From assembly GCA_023436175.1 (NCBI GenBank), contig JAEZKE010000134.1:1-64000 (forward strand): a stretch of 64,000 bases of DNA, given 5' to 3'. This document shows positions 1-8,819 of this stretch, piece by piece (the first letter of the stretch is position 1; each line of letters begins with the position of its first letter). Origin of the DNA: Methanobacteriota archaeon (GTDB taxonomy: Archaea; Methanobacteriota; Methanobacteria; Methanobacteriales; Methanobacteriaceae). Under the pieces are notes generated by a model. The model was not told where the DNA came from. It made no database searches and was given only the letters and a program-made list of their open reading frames with translations. The translations under genes and the position numbers were made by a program.

Positions 1-1162
1 GCTCTGGTGTTACTTTAACCTGAGTACTGAGGCCAAATTTTCCATCATCTATTTTAGAAATTGATTCAAGTATTTTACGCCTTTCTTCAAAGGGTGTATC
101 AATTAATGGTTTTTCAAAATAAAGTGCATCGAAAAGATAAAGGGTAAGTGGAACCTCAAGCCTTAATCTCTCAACTTCATACTTTCTCCTCACTCTTTGA
201 AGGACATACTGGAATGAAATTGGTTTTCCTTCCCGCATGGCGATTATTTCCCCTTCAACAATAAAATCTTTGTGGGGCAGGCATTTTTCAATGTATTCCA
301 CGATTTCTGGAACCGCATCTTTTATGTTATCCAACCTTCTTGTGAAAACTTTGATTTCATCTCCAATTCTGTGAATCTGGACTCTGAAACCATCATATTT
401 AACTTCGCATAGGGCGTAGCCCATTTCTTTAATGTCATCTTTAACGCTCTTTGAAAGTTGGGCAAGCATTGGCTTTACAGGTTTTCCAGGTATGAGCGTC
501 AGATTTTTAAGCCCTTTTTCACCTTCTTCTTTGGATACTTCTGCAACAAGGCCCGGATCATTTGTAAGCATCATAGCTCTTTCTACAACTTCTTTATTTA
601 TGTTAAAAGCTTCTGAAATAGCATCTTTGAGAGTACCTTCTCCAAGCCCAACTCTAAGCTCTTCAAGAACGGTTCTTGTAATATATTTAGCTTCTTTTGG
701 TGATGCAGATGAAAGAAGCTCACGTAAAATCTCTATCTTTTTTCCCTGTGCCTTTTTTCCCGATTTATCTGCCATTTTTTCCATATTGTTGTAAACTTTG
801 ACTATACTTAAAGGCATTGTAAATAGAGTTGATTGAAATCTGTTACTGAAAAGATATTCTGAAGCTAAGCCGATATCTCCCCTGTCCCGTACGCCGTCCT
901 CAACAACTTCAGGGCTTACTCCTACAACTAAGGATATAGCTTTCATAAGGAGTTTTAGGCCTACCCCCATCTCTTTTTCGCTCCATGTTGGAAATACTTT
1001 GCCCAATGATAATAAAGTGACAATTGGAAGAATTTCTGCGTCAGTGTTTTTTAGAAACTCTGCAAGAATCGTTGTTTTTTCAAGTCTTTTGGTGGTGGAG
1101 TTTAAAGCTTCATAGACATCCACGAGCTCTTTGTATTTCATTTTACTCTCTAGCTTGGCCAT
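1..1162 (-). CDS. lig: ATP-dependent DNA ligase, LigB/Dnl1 type (C-terminus beyond window)
   Basis: Seals nicks with an ATP-derived AMP on lysine, in replication and repair. About 387 N-terminal residues are visible before the window edge. The N-terminal DNA-binding domain begins MAKLESKMKYKELVDVYEAL, and the nucleotidyltransferase motif I reads CEVKYDGFR with the AMP-accepting lysine near residue 254. Motifs III (VEGEIIA) and IIIa (LFDALY) follow. The start used is the ATG at 1162; a second ATG at 1141 (MKYKELVDVYEAL) matches the usual archaeal start equally well, and neither has a clear ribosome site. This is one of two ATP-dependent ligases in the window. It keeps the KYDGFR form, while the one at 6064 has KFDGER, so they are old paralogues rather than a recent duplication. 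The family is certain; the division of labour is not known. Confidence 0.93.
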   Translation of the reverse strand, partial: MAKLESKMKYKELVDVYEALNSTTKRLEKTTILAEFLKNTDAEILPIVTLLSLGKVFPTWSEKEMGVGLKLLMKAISLVVGVSPEVVEDGVRDRGDIGLASEYLFSNRFQSTLFTMPLSIVKVYNNMEKMADKSGKKAQGKKIEILRELLSSASPKEAKYITRTVLEELRVGLGEGTLKDAISEAFNINKEVVERAMMLTNDPGLVAEVSKEEGEKGLKNLTLIPGKPVKPMLAQLSKSVKDDIKEMGYALCEVKYDGFRVQIHRIGDEIKVFTRRLDNIKDAVPEIVEYIEKCLPHKDFIVEGEIIAMREGKPISFQYVLQRVRRKYEVERLRLEVPLTLYLFDALYFEKPLIDTPFEERRKILESISKIDDGKFGLSTQVKVTPE

Positions 1163-1395
1163 ATTATCACATATAGAATTAGATTTAATAAATAAGATCC
1201 TAAAACGTTAACTATTCTGTTATCTAATAGAACGATTGTTAAAATAAAGTTATCTCCATTTTTGAAAAAGAGAGTTTAAAATATGAGGGTTTTTTTAACC
1301 AAATTTTTAAATTTTCTACTTAAACAATTAAATTAAAATTTTTAAATTTCAAAGTTAATAGATATAATAGCAAGTAATTTTAAAGGGGGAATTTT

Positions 1396-2190
1396 ATGCC
1401 GGAACTACCTGAAGTGGAATCATTTGGAAAATATTTGGATAAAACTTCACGCGATAAAGTCATTGAAAGTGTGGAGGTTAAAAGTCCTGAACTTCTTCAA
1501 AATGTGGATGCAGATAACTTAAAAGAAAAATTAGAAGGTCACAAGTTTAAATATACTAAGAGATATGGTAAATACACTTTTACAAGTCTGGATAATGATT
1601 TCTGGTTAATTTTACATTATGGGATGACTGGAAGACTCAAGTACTTCAAAAATCAGGATGAGGCACCTCATTATGATAGACTTCTTATAAATTTTGAAGA
1701 TGAGAGCCATCTTGCATTTGATGATCCTCGAAAATTTGGAAAAATTAATCTAACTTCTTCAATTGAAAATTTTATTAAAGAAAAGAAATTAGGGTCGGAT
1801 GCGCTTGAAATTGATTTAAAAACTTTTAAAGAGATATTTGAAAAGAGGAAAGGTGCTATTAAATCAGTTTTAATGGATCAACATATAATTGCAGGTATTG
1901 GTAATATTTATTCTGATGAAATACTTTTTCAAGCATGTATCCATCCTAAAGCGCCTGCCAATAAGTTAGATAGTGCTCAAATAGAACGAATTTTTAAAGT
2001 AATGAAGACCGTGCTTAAAACATCGGTGGATAAACGAATAGCAGGTGAAGAACTTCCAGATTCATTTATTATTCCCCACAGAAAAAGGAATGGAAAATGT
2101 CCAAATTCAGATATAAAATTAAAAACAGTTAAAGTTTCAAGTAGAACTGCTTATTATTGTCCTGAATGTCAAAAAGAATTATTGGAATAA
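1396..2190 (+). CDS. mutM: Formamidopyrimidine-DNA glycosylase family (Fpg/Nei)
   Basis: A bifunctional base-excision glycosylase/AP lyase for oxidised purines such as 8-oxoguanine. The protein begins with the catalytic MPELPEVE motif (Pro2 is the Schiff-base nucleophile, Glu3 the acid). HYGMTGRL follows near residue 75, and the helix-two-turn-helix motif GIGNIYSDEILF near 167. The C-terminus (IPHRKRNGKCPNSD...YYCPEC) is the Fpg zinc finger with its arginine conserved (SSRTAYYC). In the first knuckle CxxC is CPNS, so one of the four zinc cysteines is a serine. Length (264 aa) is usual. Ribosome site GGGGGAATTTT precedes the ATG. Fpg is mainly bacterial, so transfer into this lineage is plausible. 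Substrate could equally be Nei-like. Confidence 0.93.
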   Translation: MPELPEVESFGKYLDKTSRDKVIESVEVKSPELLQNVDADNLKEKLEGHKFKYTKRYGKYTFTSLDNDFWLILHYGMTGRLKYFKNQDEAPHYDRLLINFEDESHLAFDDPRKFGKINLTSSIENFIKEKKLGSDALEIDLKTFKEIFEKRKGAIKSVLMDQHIIAGIGNIYSDEILFQACIHPKAPANKLDSAQIERIFKVMKTVLKTSVDKRIAGEELPDSFIIPHRKRNGKCPNSDIKLKTVKVSSRTAYYCPECQKELLE

Positions 2191-2460
2191 ATATTTATAT
2201 GTTCCAGATATTGTTTTCAATTTTTTAGTTAAAGTAATACTATTTCTATAATTAATCAAGGATATTTTTGTCATTGTGCCTGTTGATATTGGCATATAAC
2301 AGACTAATTGTACTATTATATGTTTTTGTTTATTATTGGGAAAAATCATTTTGATATGTTGGCTTAATTGCTCCTAATATGGAATATTTTGCTTATTTAA
2401 AAAAAAATATGAACACTTTAGTAATAAAGTAATAAAAATTTAAATATTATAAATAACAAA

Positions 2461-2964
2461 ATGGTAGCTATGGCAGTTTTAGACCTTGTATGGGTGGTTA
2501 CCTCATATGCAGCTTTACTGGCAATTATAGCAATAATGGGAGTTATATTATTTAAGGTCGGAATTACTTCATTTAAACTTGCAATGAATGCAGTGGGAGC
2601 TACAAGGGGAATAGAAAATATCGAGGGAATTATTAAACAATCTTACCATGGAACTGCAGCGCAAACTGATGAAATTGAACTTATAGTCTCTGATATTAGT
2701 AAATTTATACAAATTTGTATTGAAAAGAACCGTTATGCAAAATACACTTACGATCTGTTTAGAGTTGAGCTTATCTTATCAAATATTAGTTCTTTAATGA
2801 ATTTTATAGACTCTAAACTTGAAAAAATCGATTATACGAAATACGTTGAACTGTTTAAAATTGAAAAAGTTCGCTCAAATATTGATTCTTTGAAAGGCTT
2901 CGTAGAATCCAGACATAAAAAGAATTTTGCAAGATATGCATATATACAATTGTTTAAAAAATAA
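2461..2964 (+). CDS. Hypothetical membrane-anchored protein
   Basis: I do not recognise this family. The 167-residue protein has one strong hydrophobic segment at about residues 10-32 (VVTSYAALLAIIAIMGVILF), then a hydrophilic region with three weakly similar blocks (each like [YD]TKYVELFKIEKVRSNIDSL) at about 95-160. These look like short degenerate helical repeats. It is probably a monotopic membrane protein with a cytosolic helical tail. It ends 6 bp before the UDG gene and is probably co-transcribed with it, but nothing in the sequence ties it to repair. Confidence 0.6.
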   Translation: MVAMAVLDLVWVVTSYAALLAIIAIMGVILFKVGITSFKLAMNAVGATRGIENIEGIIKQSYHGTAAQTDEIELIVSDISKFIQICIEKNRYAKYTYDLFRVELILSNISSLMNFIDSKLEKIDYTKYVELFKIEKVRSNIDSLKGFVESRHKKNFARYAYIQLFKK

Positions 2965-2970
2965 TATAAT

Positions 2971-3516
2971 ATGAACTTAGAAAAGCTTTGTGAGATTGCA
3001 AGTACCTGTATTAAATGCCCTTTACATAAGAGCAGAGCCAAAGTTGTCTTTGGAGAAGGCCCAAAAGATGCTAAGATAATGCTTGTAGGGGAAGCGCCCG
3101 GAAAAAAAGAAGATGAAACAGGAAGACCATTTATTGGAATGGCTGGTAGAATACTAAGCGAAATAATAGAAGAAGCAGGTATGAACCGATCTGATATTTA
3201 TATCACCTCAATTGTAAAGTGCAGACCTGAAAACAATCGAAAGCCCAAAAAGATGGAGTATACTACTTGTATTGATCTTTATCTGAGTAAGCAGATAGAA
3301 TTAATTGACCCTGATATTGTGGGATTGCTTGGAAACAGTGCAGCTTATGCATTAATTGGTAAAAAAAATATTAAACAGATTCATGGAAAGATCTATGACG
3401 TAGACGGTAGAAAATATATGGCTCTTTTTCATCCAGCAGCAGCTCTGTACTCGCGTGTACTTTTACCTCAATTAAAAGAGGATATGGTAACTTTAAAAAA
3501 AGCAATTGAACAGTAG
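2971..3516 (+). CDS. udg: Type 4 uracil-DNA glycosylase (Fe-S)
   Basis: Removes uracil from DNA in base-excision repair. Family 4 motifs are complete: GEAPG at 40-44 followed by DETGRPFIG, the KCRPENNRKP loop, and FHPAAALYS near 154-162. Four cysteines at 13, 16, 84 and 100 have the spacing of the [4Fe-4S]-binding cysteines of thermophile family 4 enzymes. Length (181 aa) is typical. It lies directly downstream of the membrane-anchored hypothetical and ends convergent with the DUF72 gene. The Fpg, ligase and primase-like genes nearby suggest a loose repair neighbourhood. The function is well supported. Confidence 0.95.
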   Translation: MNLEKLCEIASTCIKCPLHKSRAKVVFGEGPKDAKIMLVGEAPGKKEDETGRPFIGMAGRILSEIIEEAGMNRSDIYITSIVKCRPENNRKPKKMEYTTCIDLYLSKQIELIDPDIVGLLGNSAAYALIGKKNIKQIHGKIYDVDGRKYMALFHPAAALYSRVLLPQLKEDMVTLKKAIEQ

Positions 3517-3530
3517 TTATTTTATAAAAA

Positions 3531-4259
3531 TTAAGAAATATCAATCATTTTTTGCAGCATTTGGGCATTTTTAGGGGCATTTGCATTGTAATCATTATTG
3601 AAATAACAAAATACATAATTTAAGTCTGATTCTTTTAGCTTAATTGCCCATTCATTTAGTTCTTTACTAGAATATAAATAACGATATCTTTCGGTTCCAG
3701 TTCCATGAAATCTCACGTAAGTGATATCTGATGTTATTATAAGATCACTTGGAAGATCAGCAGAGGAAACTGAACAAAACCCTACTTTAAATTCGTTTAA
3801 TAAGTCATAAATTTCTTTGTCGAACCAGCTGGAATGTCTAACTTCTATAATGTTATTTTTTGTAATGTCAAACTGTTTGAGGGCATTTTTTAAAAAATCA
3901 ATATCTTTTGATTTTTGGGGAGGCAGCTGGAATAATATGCACCCTAATTTTTCATCAAGGATTTCTGCAAGATTATAAAAACGATTTAATGTACTTTGCG
4001 TGTTTTTAAATCTTCTTCTATGTGTAATAACCTGATTGGCTTTTAGAGTAAATTTAAAATCCTCTGGAGTTTTGTCATACCATCCTTTTACTGTTTTTTC
4101 GCTCGGGAACCGATAAAAAGTGTTGTTAATTTCTACAGTGTTAAACTGTCTAGAGTAATATTCTAACCATCTGGCTTTGCTCAGGCTTTCTGGATAAAAG
4201 CGCCCTGCCCAGTCGTTATAATACCATCCTGAGCAGCCTAAAAAATAGTTAGTTTTCAT
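3531..4259 (-). CDS. DUF72 (YecE-like) family protein
   Basis: A TIM-barrel-like protein of unknown biochemical function. The family signature is clear: GCSGWYYNDWAGRFYPE at the N-terminus, LEYYSRQFNTVEINNTFYRFP near residue 38, FKFTLKANQVITH near 68, and YVRFHGTG near 190. Length (242 aa) is normal. It faces the UDG gene tail to tail with a 14-bp gap and is followed on its own strand by the ATP-cone cluster, whose first start is about 300 bp further. DUF72 genes are often seen near DNA-repair genes, which fits here but proves nothing. Confidence 0.9.
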   Translation of the reverse strand: MKTNYFLGCSGWYYNDWAGRFYPESLSKARWLEYYSRQFNTVEINNTFYRFPSEKTVKGWYDKTPEDFKFTLKANQVITHRRRFKNTQSTLNRFYNLAEILDEKLGCILFQLPPQKSKDIDFLKNALKQFDITKNNIIEVRHSSWFDKEIYDLLNEFKVGFCSVSSADLPSDLIITSDITYVRFHGTGTERYRYLYSSKELNEWAIKLKESDLNYVFCYFNNDYNANAPKNAQMLQKMIDIS

Positions 4260-4283
4260 AATTTCAGAGGCTGTGGGTGTGAA

Positions 4284-4565
4284 TTAGTATTTTATGTCGT
4301 GTTCTTCTTCATAATTTTCCCAGGCAGTAGCAACCTTCTTATCTTCATGCTGTAGATAGTTGAGTATTTCATTCCGAATAGCGCGTGCCTGTATTTGATC
4401 TCTTGCTGTTGCTACTTCTATTGCTCGGGTGTACGTATTGTCAATTAAAGTTCTCTTTTCTTCAATGTTAAATCCTGCCTGCTTAACTGCATTTTCGATG
4501 GATTTTCTAATTTTGTTCCTGTTAAAGAGTTCTTTTTCTCCATCTTTTTTTATAATTTCTTTCAA
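4284..4565 (-). CDS. Stand-alone ATP-cone domain protein (copy 1)
   Basis: About 93 residues forming a single ATP-cone, the nucleotide-sensing domain normally attached to ribonucleotide reductases or NrdR; no other domain is present. Core features are IIKKDGEKELFNRNKIRKSI and the C-terminal VATAWENYEEEHDIKY. An upstream ATG at 4580 is possible, but alignment with the three neighbouring paralogues places the start at the TTG at 4565, preceded by GGGAGATGTTAAT, which corresponds to the GGAGGTGAATTT of the others. It is the most diverged of four tandem paralogues, lacking the V[IT]KRNGKRE form. Role unknown: it could bind ATP/dATP and act on a partner protein. Confidence 0.8.
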   Translation of the reverse strand: MKEIIKKDGEKELFNRNKIRKSIENAVKQAGFNIEEKRTLIDNTYTRAIEVATARDQIQARAIRNEILNYLQHEDKKVATAWENYEEEHDIKY

Positions 4566-4617
4566 ATTAACATCTCCCATTTCGCTTTCTATAATTTTAA
4601 AAATTATTTCGGGATAT

Positions 4618-4917
4618 TTATTCTTTATAGATTATACCATGTTTTAATTCGTAATTTCGCCATGCTCTTGCAACAGAAACCTGATCTTTGTCCCATTCCT
4701 GTTCAAGATCATTTATTACTATGTTGCGTATTTTAGCTGTGGATATTTCTTCCTTACCATGCACAGCTTTATTTACATCATCCAGAGTTTTATCTATAAG
4801 TCTTTTTTTGGCCGGTGTTCTATATCCTGCATCTCTAACTGCACTTTTGATGGAATTCTTTATCTTCTCTTTATTAAATGGCTCTCTTTTGCCGTTTCTT
4901 TTGATTACATCAGTCAC
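4618..4917 (-). CDS. Stand-alone ATP-cone domain protein (copy 2)
   Basis: A single ATP-cone domain (TDVIKRNGKREPFNKEKIKNSI at the N-terminus), tailed by VARAWRNYELKHGIIY, which is shared by all four copies. A longer reading from an ATG at 4932 exists, but the ribosome site GAGGGGTGAATTT lies inside that extension, so the GTG at 4917 is preferred. The downstream copy starts 53 bp beyond its end on the same strand. Because each copy has its own ribosome site and flanking AT-rich DNA, they may be separate transcripts or one operon. No RNR catalytic gene is in view. Confidence 0.85.
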   Translation of the reverse strand: MTDVIKRNGKREPFNKEKIKNSIKSAVRDAGYRTPAKKRLIDKTLDDVNKAVHGKEEISTAKIRNIVINDLEQEWDKDQVSVARAWRNYELKHGIIYKE

Positions 4918-5106
4918 AAATTCACCCCTCATAATAACAAAGTTAATTTAGTTATTAATGCTAAACTATGAAAATCAAAAATATAAAAATATTTGCAGGT
5001 AACTTTGTTATTTTAATTAGATCATATAAGATGAGTTGAATAAGCATTATACTATCGATTTAGGTTATGGTGGGGAGTAATTGGTTCTCCCCTGCCTTAA
5101 ATGACT

Positions 5107-5427
5107 TTATCTTCTACGTCTGCCGCTTTCTTCGTAAATAATTCCATGCTCTTGTTCATAATTTCTCCATGCCTGTGCAACGGTTGTTTCTCCAGCTTGT
5201 TCTTCATCTTGTTCTAAGTCATCTATTACTATATCTCTTATTTCGTTTGTTCTTACTTCATTTTTGTTCATTACTTGCTGTTTTACATCATTTACTGTAT
5301 TATCAATTAAGCCACTTTTTTGTTGTGGATTTAATCCTGCCTGTTTAACTGCGCCTTCAACAGCATTTCTTATTTTTTGTTCACTAAACTGTTCTCTTTT
5401 ACCGTTTCTTTTAATTACATCAGTCAT
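5107..5427 (-). CDS. Stand-alone ATP-cone domain protein (copy 3)
   Basis: A 106-residue single-domain ATP-cone protein starting MTDVIKRNGKREQFSEQKI. The ribosome site GGAGGTGAATTT precedes the ATG with 7-nt spacing from GGAGG. The middle carries LIDNTVNDVKQQV, equivalent to LIDKTLDDVNKAV in copy 2, and the C-terminus ends ARAWRNYE-like then a short basic tail (GRRRR) unique to this copy. A promoter may lie in the 113-bp gap to copy 4. Function beyond nucleotide binding is not inferable. Confidence 0.87.
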   Translation of the reverse strand: MTDVIKRNGKREQFSEQKIRNAVEGAVKQAGLNPQQKSGLIDNTVNDVKQQVMNKNEVRTNEIRDIVIDDLEQDEEQAGETTVAQAWRNYEQEHGIIYEESGRRRR

Positions 5428-5532
5428 AAATTCACCTCCATAATTTTAAGGTACTATTTTATAAATTTAGATTAAAATAGTCATTTTTATCTATTTAAAA
5501 TCATTTAAAATTTAAAAAAATTTAAAAAGAAA

Positions 5533-5814
5533 TTAGTAGTTAATTCCGTGCTGACGTTCATATTGTTTCCATGCATTGGCAACTTGCTGATCATCTTGTT
5601 CTAAATCACTTAATATGGTGTCTCTTATTTGCTTTGTTTGAATTTCATCCTGATTTTGTGCCATTTGTGTAGCATCTTGTGAGGCATGTTCTATAACGTT
5701 CATTTTTTCCTGTGTGCTAAAACCAGCATCTTTAACTGCATTTTCAACTGAATTTCTTACTTTTTGTTCGTTAAATCGTTCTCTTTTTCCATTACTTTTT
5801 ATAACATCTGTCAT
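5533..5814 (-). CDS. Stand-alone ATP-cone domain protein (copy 4)
   Basis: First of the four ATP-cone genes in reading direction. A reading from an ATG at 5859 exists, but the strong site GGAGGTGAATTT directly before the ATG at 5814 (MTDVIKSNGKRERF) and the paralogue starts set the true start. 93 residues. The conserved glycine is kept but the preceding KRNG is KSNG. The C-terminus VANAWKQYERQHGINY matches the other copies. The ligase gene ends 250 bp downstream on the window (it is upstream in its own transcription direction). Confidence 0.87.
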   Translation of the reverse strand: MTDVIKSNGKRERFNEQKVRNSVENAVKDAGFSTQEKMNVIEHASQDATQMAQNQDEIQTKQIRDTILSDLEQDDQQVANAWKQYERQHGINY

Positions 5815-6063
5815 AAATTCACCTCCACTATAATGAAAATCATGTAGATTTCTATTCATGAGTTCATCATATTACTTTATAATTTTGTATTACTTATTGG
5901 AGTGATTTATGAACATCTATCTATAAAAAAGTTTAGATCAAATTATTTTTATTGGGGAAATTATTAGAAAATAAGCTGCTAAATAGGTTTATATTACATT
6001 TAGCTGTTGTATATTCATTCATTTCAAGTTTATATCTAAAGAAAATTATATCCAATCTATTTA

Positions 6064-7827
6064 TTATCCTTCATACATCTGTAAAATCTCGCTTGAGCTC
6101 GTGGCTTGCTCAGGAGATTTTTCTTCCCTCCACCTGATGAATCTGGGAAATCTTAAAGCCAAACCTTGTTTCTCAACTTCATTCCAGTTACATGTATGAA
6201 CTGGGCTTTTGGTTATTTCGGATCCAAGTACTTCCACAACGTATTTAGGGGTAAACCAAAAATCAGGGCTCATGTCTTTAGTTACTGTAACTCGTGCTGG
6301 ACTTTTATCTACTTTTGCATCTTCTAATTTTTTGGGCAAGTTAGCCAGCTGTTCATCGGAAAATCCAGTTCCTAATTTACAGACTGTCTGGAATGTATCT
6401 TCATCAGAATTATAAGCAGCACACAGAAGAGCACCGTAAGTACCGCTTCGTCTTCCTCTACCTGCAAATGCACCTATAATAACTAAATCAAGGGTATCTG
6501 ATAGTTCGCTGAGGTATTCTTTTTTCCATTTTATCCATGTCCATTCTCTTCCGCCTGCTTTATAATATGAATCTTCTGCACATGATTTACAGACAATACC
6601 CTCTAAATTTTTGCTTATACACTCCTGAAAGAAATCATCGATGTCATCAAGGTCCGGGCTGACCCTTCGATTGGCCAGAGCAATGTATTTTGAACCTTCT
6701 ACAATTGTTTCAAGTTTTTCCCTTCTTTCAGGATAACTTTTATGCATAAAGGATTCACCATCTACATAAAGAACATCAAAAAGCATATATCTGACAGGAA
6801 TCTTTTTTCTGTATTCTTTTATTCCATATTTCCTTCGCCGCTGCATTAAAATCTGGAACGAGCCAAAAAGTTCCTTTTCAAAATCATAGGCCATTGCTTC
6901 GCCGTCTAAAATAGCTTTTTCTACTTTAACATATTTTTCAATATTTTCAATTAAATCTGGAAATTGGTTAGTTATATCAGTTAGGCGTCGGGAAAATAAT
7001 TTTATATTTTTTCCATCCTTATGTGCCTGAATACGTTCGCCGTCGAATTTTTCTTCAGCTGCAATATCTTTAGACTTAATTTTTTCCCTTATATCTTGAA
7101 ATTCAGATACTCTTTGAGCTAGCATGGCCTTTATAGGTCTATTCAACGAAATTTTTATTTTTTTAACTCCCTGTAACCCTTTACTACGTAAAACTCTGGC
7201 TATAAGTCCTATGTCAGAACTTATATTATAAGCATGTTCGAGTTCTTTTTTCTTTTCTTTTGACCCAAAAAAGGAAACAGAAAGGGCGTTTAAAACGGTC
7301 ATATCTCCAATACCGAGCCTCATCTTACCATTGGCATATCTTGCAATGTATCTCCTCCCCATATCATCTGCATCAATGAGCATGGAAGATAGTGTTTCAG
7401 TTTTAACTTTTTGAGAACCTTTACCGCTTGCAAAAGCAATTTTTCTAAAGCCGTTGTAAATATCATTTACAGAAGGCTCTTTATGATACTCTAAAAGCTT
7501 TTTAAACTTCTTCTCGGAGTCTTTTAACATTTTACTTGCAACTTCTCCAATATCTCCTAAGTTTCTAATTTCTTCTCCCACACGTGCTTTATCATAGCCA
7601 CTAGCAAGTGAAATTGCAGACTGCACAGTTTTTTCGCTTAAGCCAAGCTTAACATCTTCATAACCTGGTCCAATTTCTCCCAATACTAAATAGCAGACCT
7701 CACCTATCTCATCCTCACCTAACTTTTTAAATGTTTCTGCAAGGGTTTTTACCATTTCGTTTTGAGAACTGGTGTTTTCTAACTTTTCAAGGGTCTTTGT
7801 AAATGTTTCAAACTTAATTTTTATCAC
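6064..7827 (-). CDS. ATP-dependent DNA ligase, second copy
   Basis: Joins DNA nicks with ATP. 587 residues, full length for archaeal LigB. Domains: N-terminal DNA-binding (1-220, with RLGIGDMTVLNAL near 170), adenylation domain with motif I EEKFDGER and nucleophile Lys260, motif III LDGEAMAY near 308, motif IV LEGIVCKS, motif V WIKWKKEY, then an OB fold carrying GTGFSDEQL and ending FPRFIRWREEKSPEQA, the usual C-terminal FxRxR...K..E region. The start is a GTG at 7827 in GGTGATAAAAATT; the GGTGAT looks like a ribosome site, so initiation is not settled. It follows the primase-like gene by 47 bp on the same strand, suggesting a primase/polymerase-ligase pair. Confidence 0.95.
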   Translation of the reverse strand: MIKIKFETFTKTLEKLENTSSQNEMVKTLAETFKKLGEDEIGEVCYLVLGEIGPGYEDVKLGLSEKTVQSAISLASGYDKARVGEEIRNLGDIGEVASKMLKDSEKKFKKLLEYHKEPSVNDIYNGFRKIAFASGKGSQKVKTETLSSMLIDADDMGRRYIARYANGKMRLGIGDMTVLNALSVSFFGSKEKKKELEHAYNISSDIGLIARVLRSKGLQGVKKIKISLNRPIKAMLAQRVSEFQDIREKIKSKDIAAEEKFDGERIQAHKDGKNIKLFSRRLTDITNQFPDLIENIEKYVKVEKAILDGEAMAYDFEKELFGSFQILMQRRRKYGIKEYRKKIPVRYMLFDVLYVDGESFMHKSYPERREKLETIVEGSKYIALANRRVSPDLDDIDDFFQECISKNLEGIVCKSCAEDSYYKAGGREWTWIKWKKEYLSELSDTLDLVIIGAFAGRGRRSGTYGALLCAAYNSDEDTFQTVCKLGTGFSDEQLANLPKKLEDAKVDKSPARVTVTKDMSPDFWFTPKYVVEVLGSEITKSPVHTCNWNEVEKQGLALRFPRFIRWREEKSPEQATSSSEILQMYEG

Positions 7828-7874
7828 CGGGACATTTAAGGTACGTTTTTTTTATAAGCCATTTTAAACTTAAT

Positions 7875-8819
7875 TTATCCCCTGAATTTTTCAGGTAAAT
7901 ATTTTCCCATTTCATCTAAATTTTCTATAATATCTTTAGGAGTATAACTGGTCAATTTAGAAACTAATTCTTTCTCATAAAGCATTTTTTTGGTTATTGG
8001 TACAGAAACACCATTTATCGTTTCTGGATCTTTCATGTGCAGTGATCCCAAAGGAACACGGCATAATTTACCTGAAGGGGTCTGTGAAGGGTCTATATTA
8101 ATGGAATTTCCCTGTCTTTCATGACCTCCTGTAACTTTAAATTCAACCTCTTCATTAATTTTTTTAGCCCATTTACCTGTAAAATTACGCTCTGGATCGT
8201 TTTTTGAATATTGAAAATGTTTATCATAGAATGAACCTGGCATTGGTTCATCTAAAAAGAATAAAACATGGAATGAATTGCCAGTCCAGTTAATAACTAA
8301 CTCATAATTCCTTAATAAATCTTCAAGCTCATTATCTTCCTTTATAATTTCTACAAATATCTGTGTAGTTTCCTGTGCTTGTTCTGCAGAAATACCTTTA
8401 GATCGATCTATATCGAAAAATATCCTGTCAATTTCTTTTCCTGGACCTTCATGATTTGTGGCATAAAAGAAATCAGAAAGCTTTCTTGGAAGAAAATACT
8501 GCCATACTTTAGCCTGTAAGTCTGTTAACTCTCCCTTTGCAGATGAAAGATGCTCTGTTTTTGATCTAAGTTCTAAAAATTCTAAAGTAACAGCTTCCTC
8601 AAGCTCATGAATAAACATTGGTTCTAACTTGGATCCTCTCTTGAGCAAATAACGCATTCTCCCCGAAGGCATCCATATTTTAGCTGCAAGTTCTCGATCT
8701 CCTAAATATTTTTTAAGTTTACCTGCCGCAATGCCGTAAAGTAATAAAACATCTATTTGTCCGAAGGGAGTTATTAGATCTTCTAAATTTTTTTTAGCAA
8801 AACTTAAAAGTGATGTCAT
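7875..8819 (-). CDS. Archaeo-eukaryotic primase (AEP) superfamily protein, ligase-linked
   Basis: A probable DNA/RNA-synthesising enzyme of the AEP superfamily, distinct from the replicative PriS by sequence and context. Motif I is RIFFDIDR (metal-binding acidic pair, about residue 138), motif II is WTGNSFHVLFF (the SxH-type motif, about 185), and motif III includes NSINIDPSQTPSGKLCRVPLGSLHM. An N-terminal helical region of about 100 residues is of unknown function. The start is the ATG at 8819 (MTSLLSFAKKN); a TTG nine bases upstream is possible. It lies 47 bp upstream of the second ligase, resembling the polymerase-ligase pairing seen in NHEJ-type systems, but no Ku gene is visible. Exact activity is inferred. 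Confidence 0.8.
   Translation of the reverse strand: MTSLLSFAKKNLEDLITPFGQIDVLLLYGIAAGKLKKYLGDRELAAKIWMPSGRMRYLLKRGSKLEPMFIHELEEAVTLEFLELRSKTEHLSSAKGELTDLQAKVWQYFLPRKLSDFFYATNHEGPGKEIDRIFFDIDRSKGISAEQAQETTQIFVEIIKEDNELEDLLRNYELVINWTGNSFHVLFFLDEPMPGSFYDKHFQYSKNDPERNFTGKWAKKINEEVEFKVTGGHERQGNSINIDPSQTPSGKLCRVPLGSLHMKDPETINGVSVPITKKMLYEKELVSKLTSYTPKDIIENLDEMGKYLPEKFRG

Noticed and set aside
432..794. Plus-strand 120-codon frame
   Set aside because: It is antisense to the partial DNA ligase gene, whose reading frame carries full ligase motifs.
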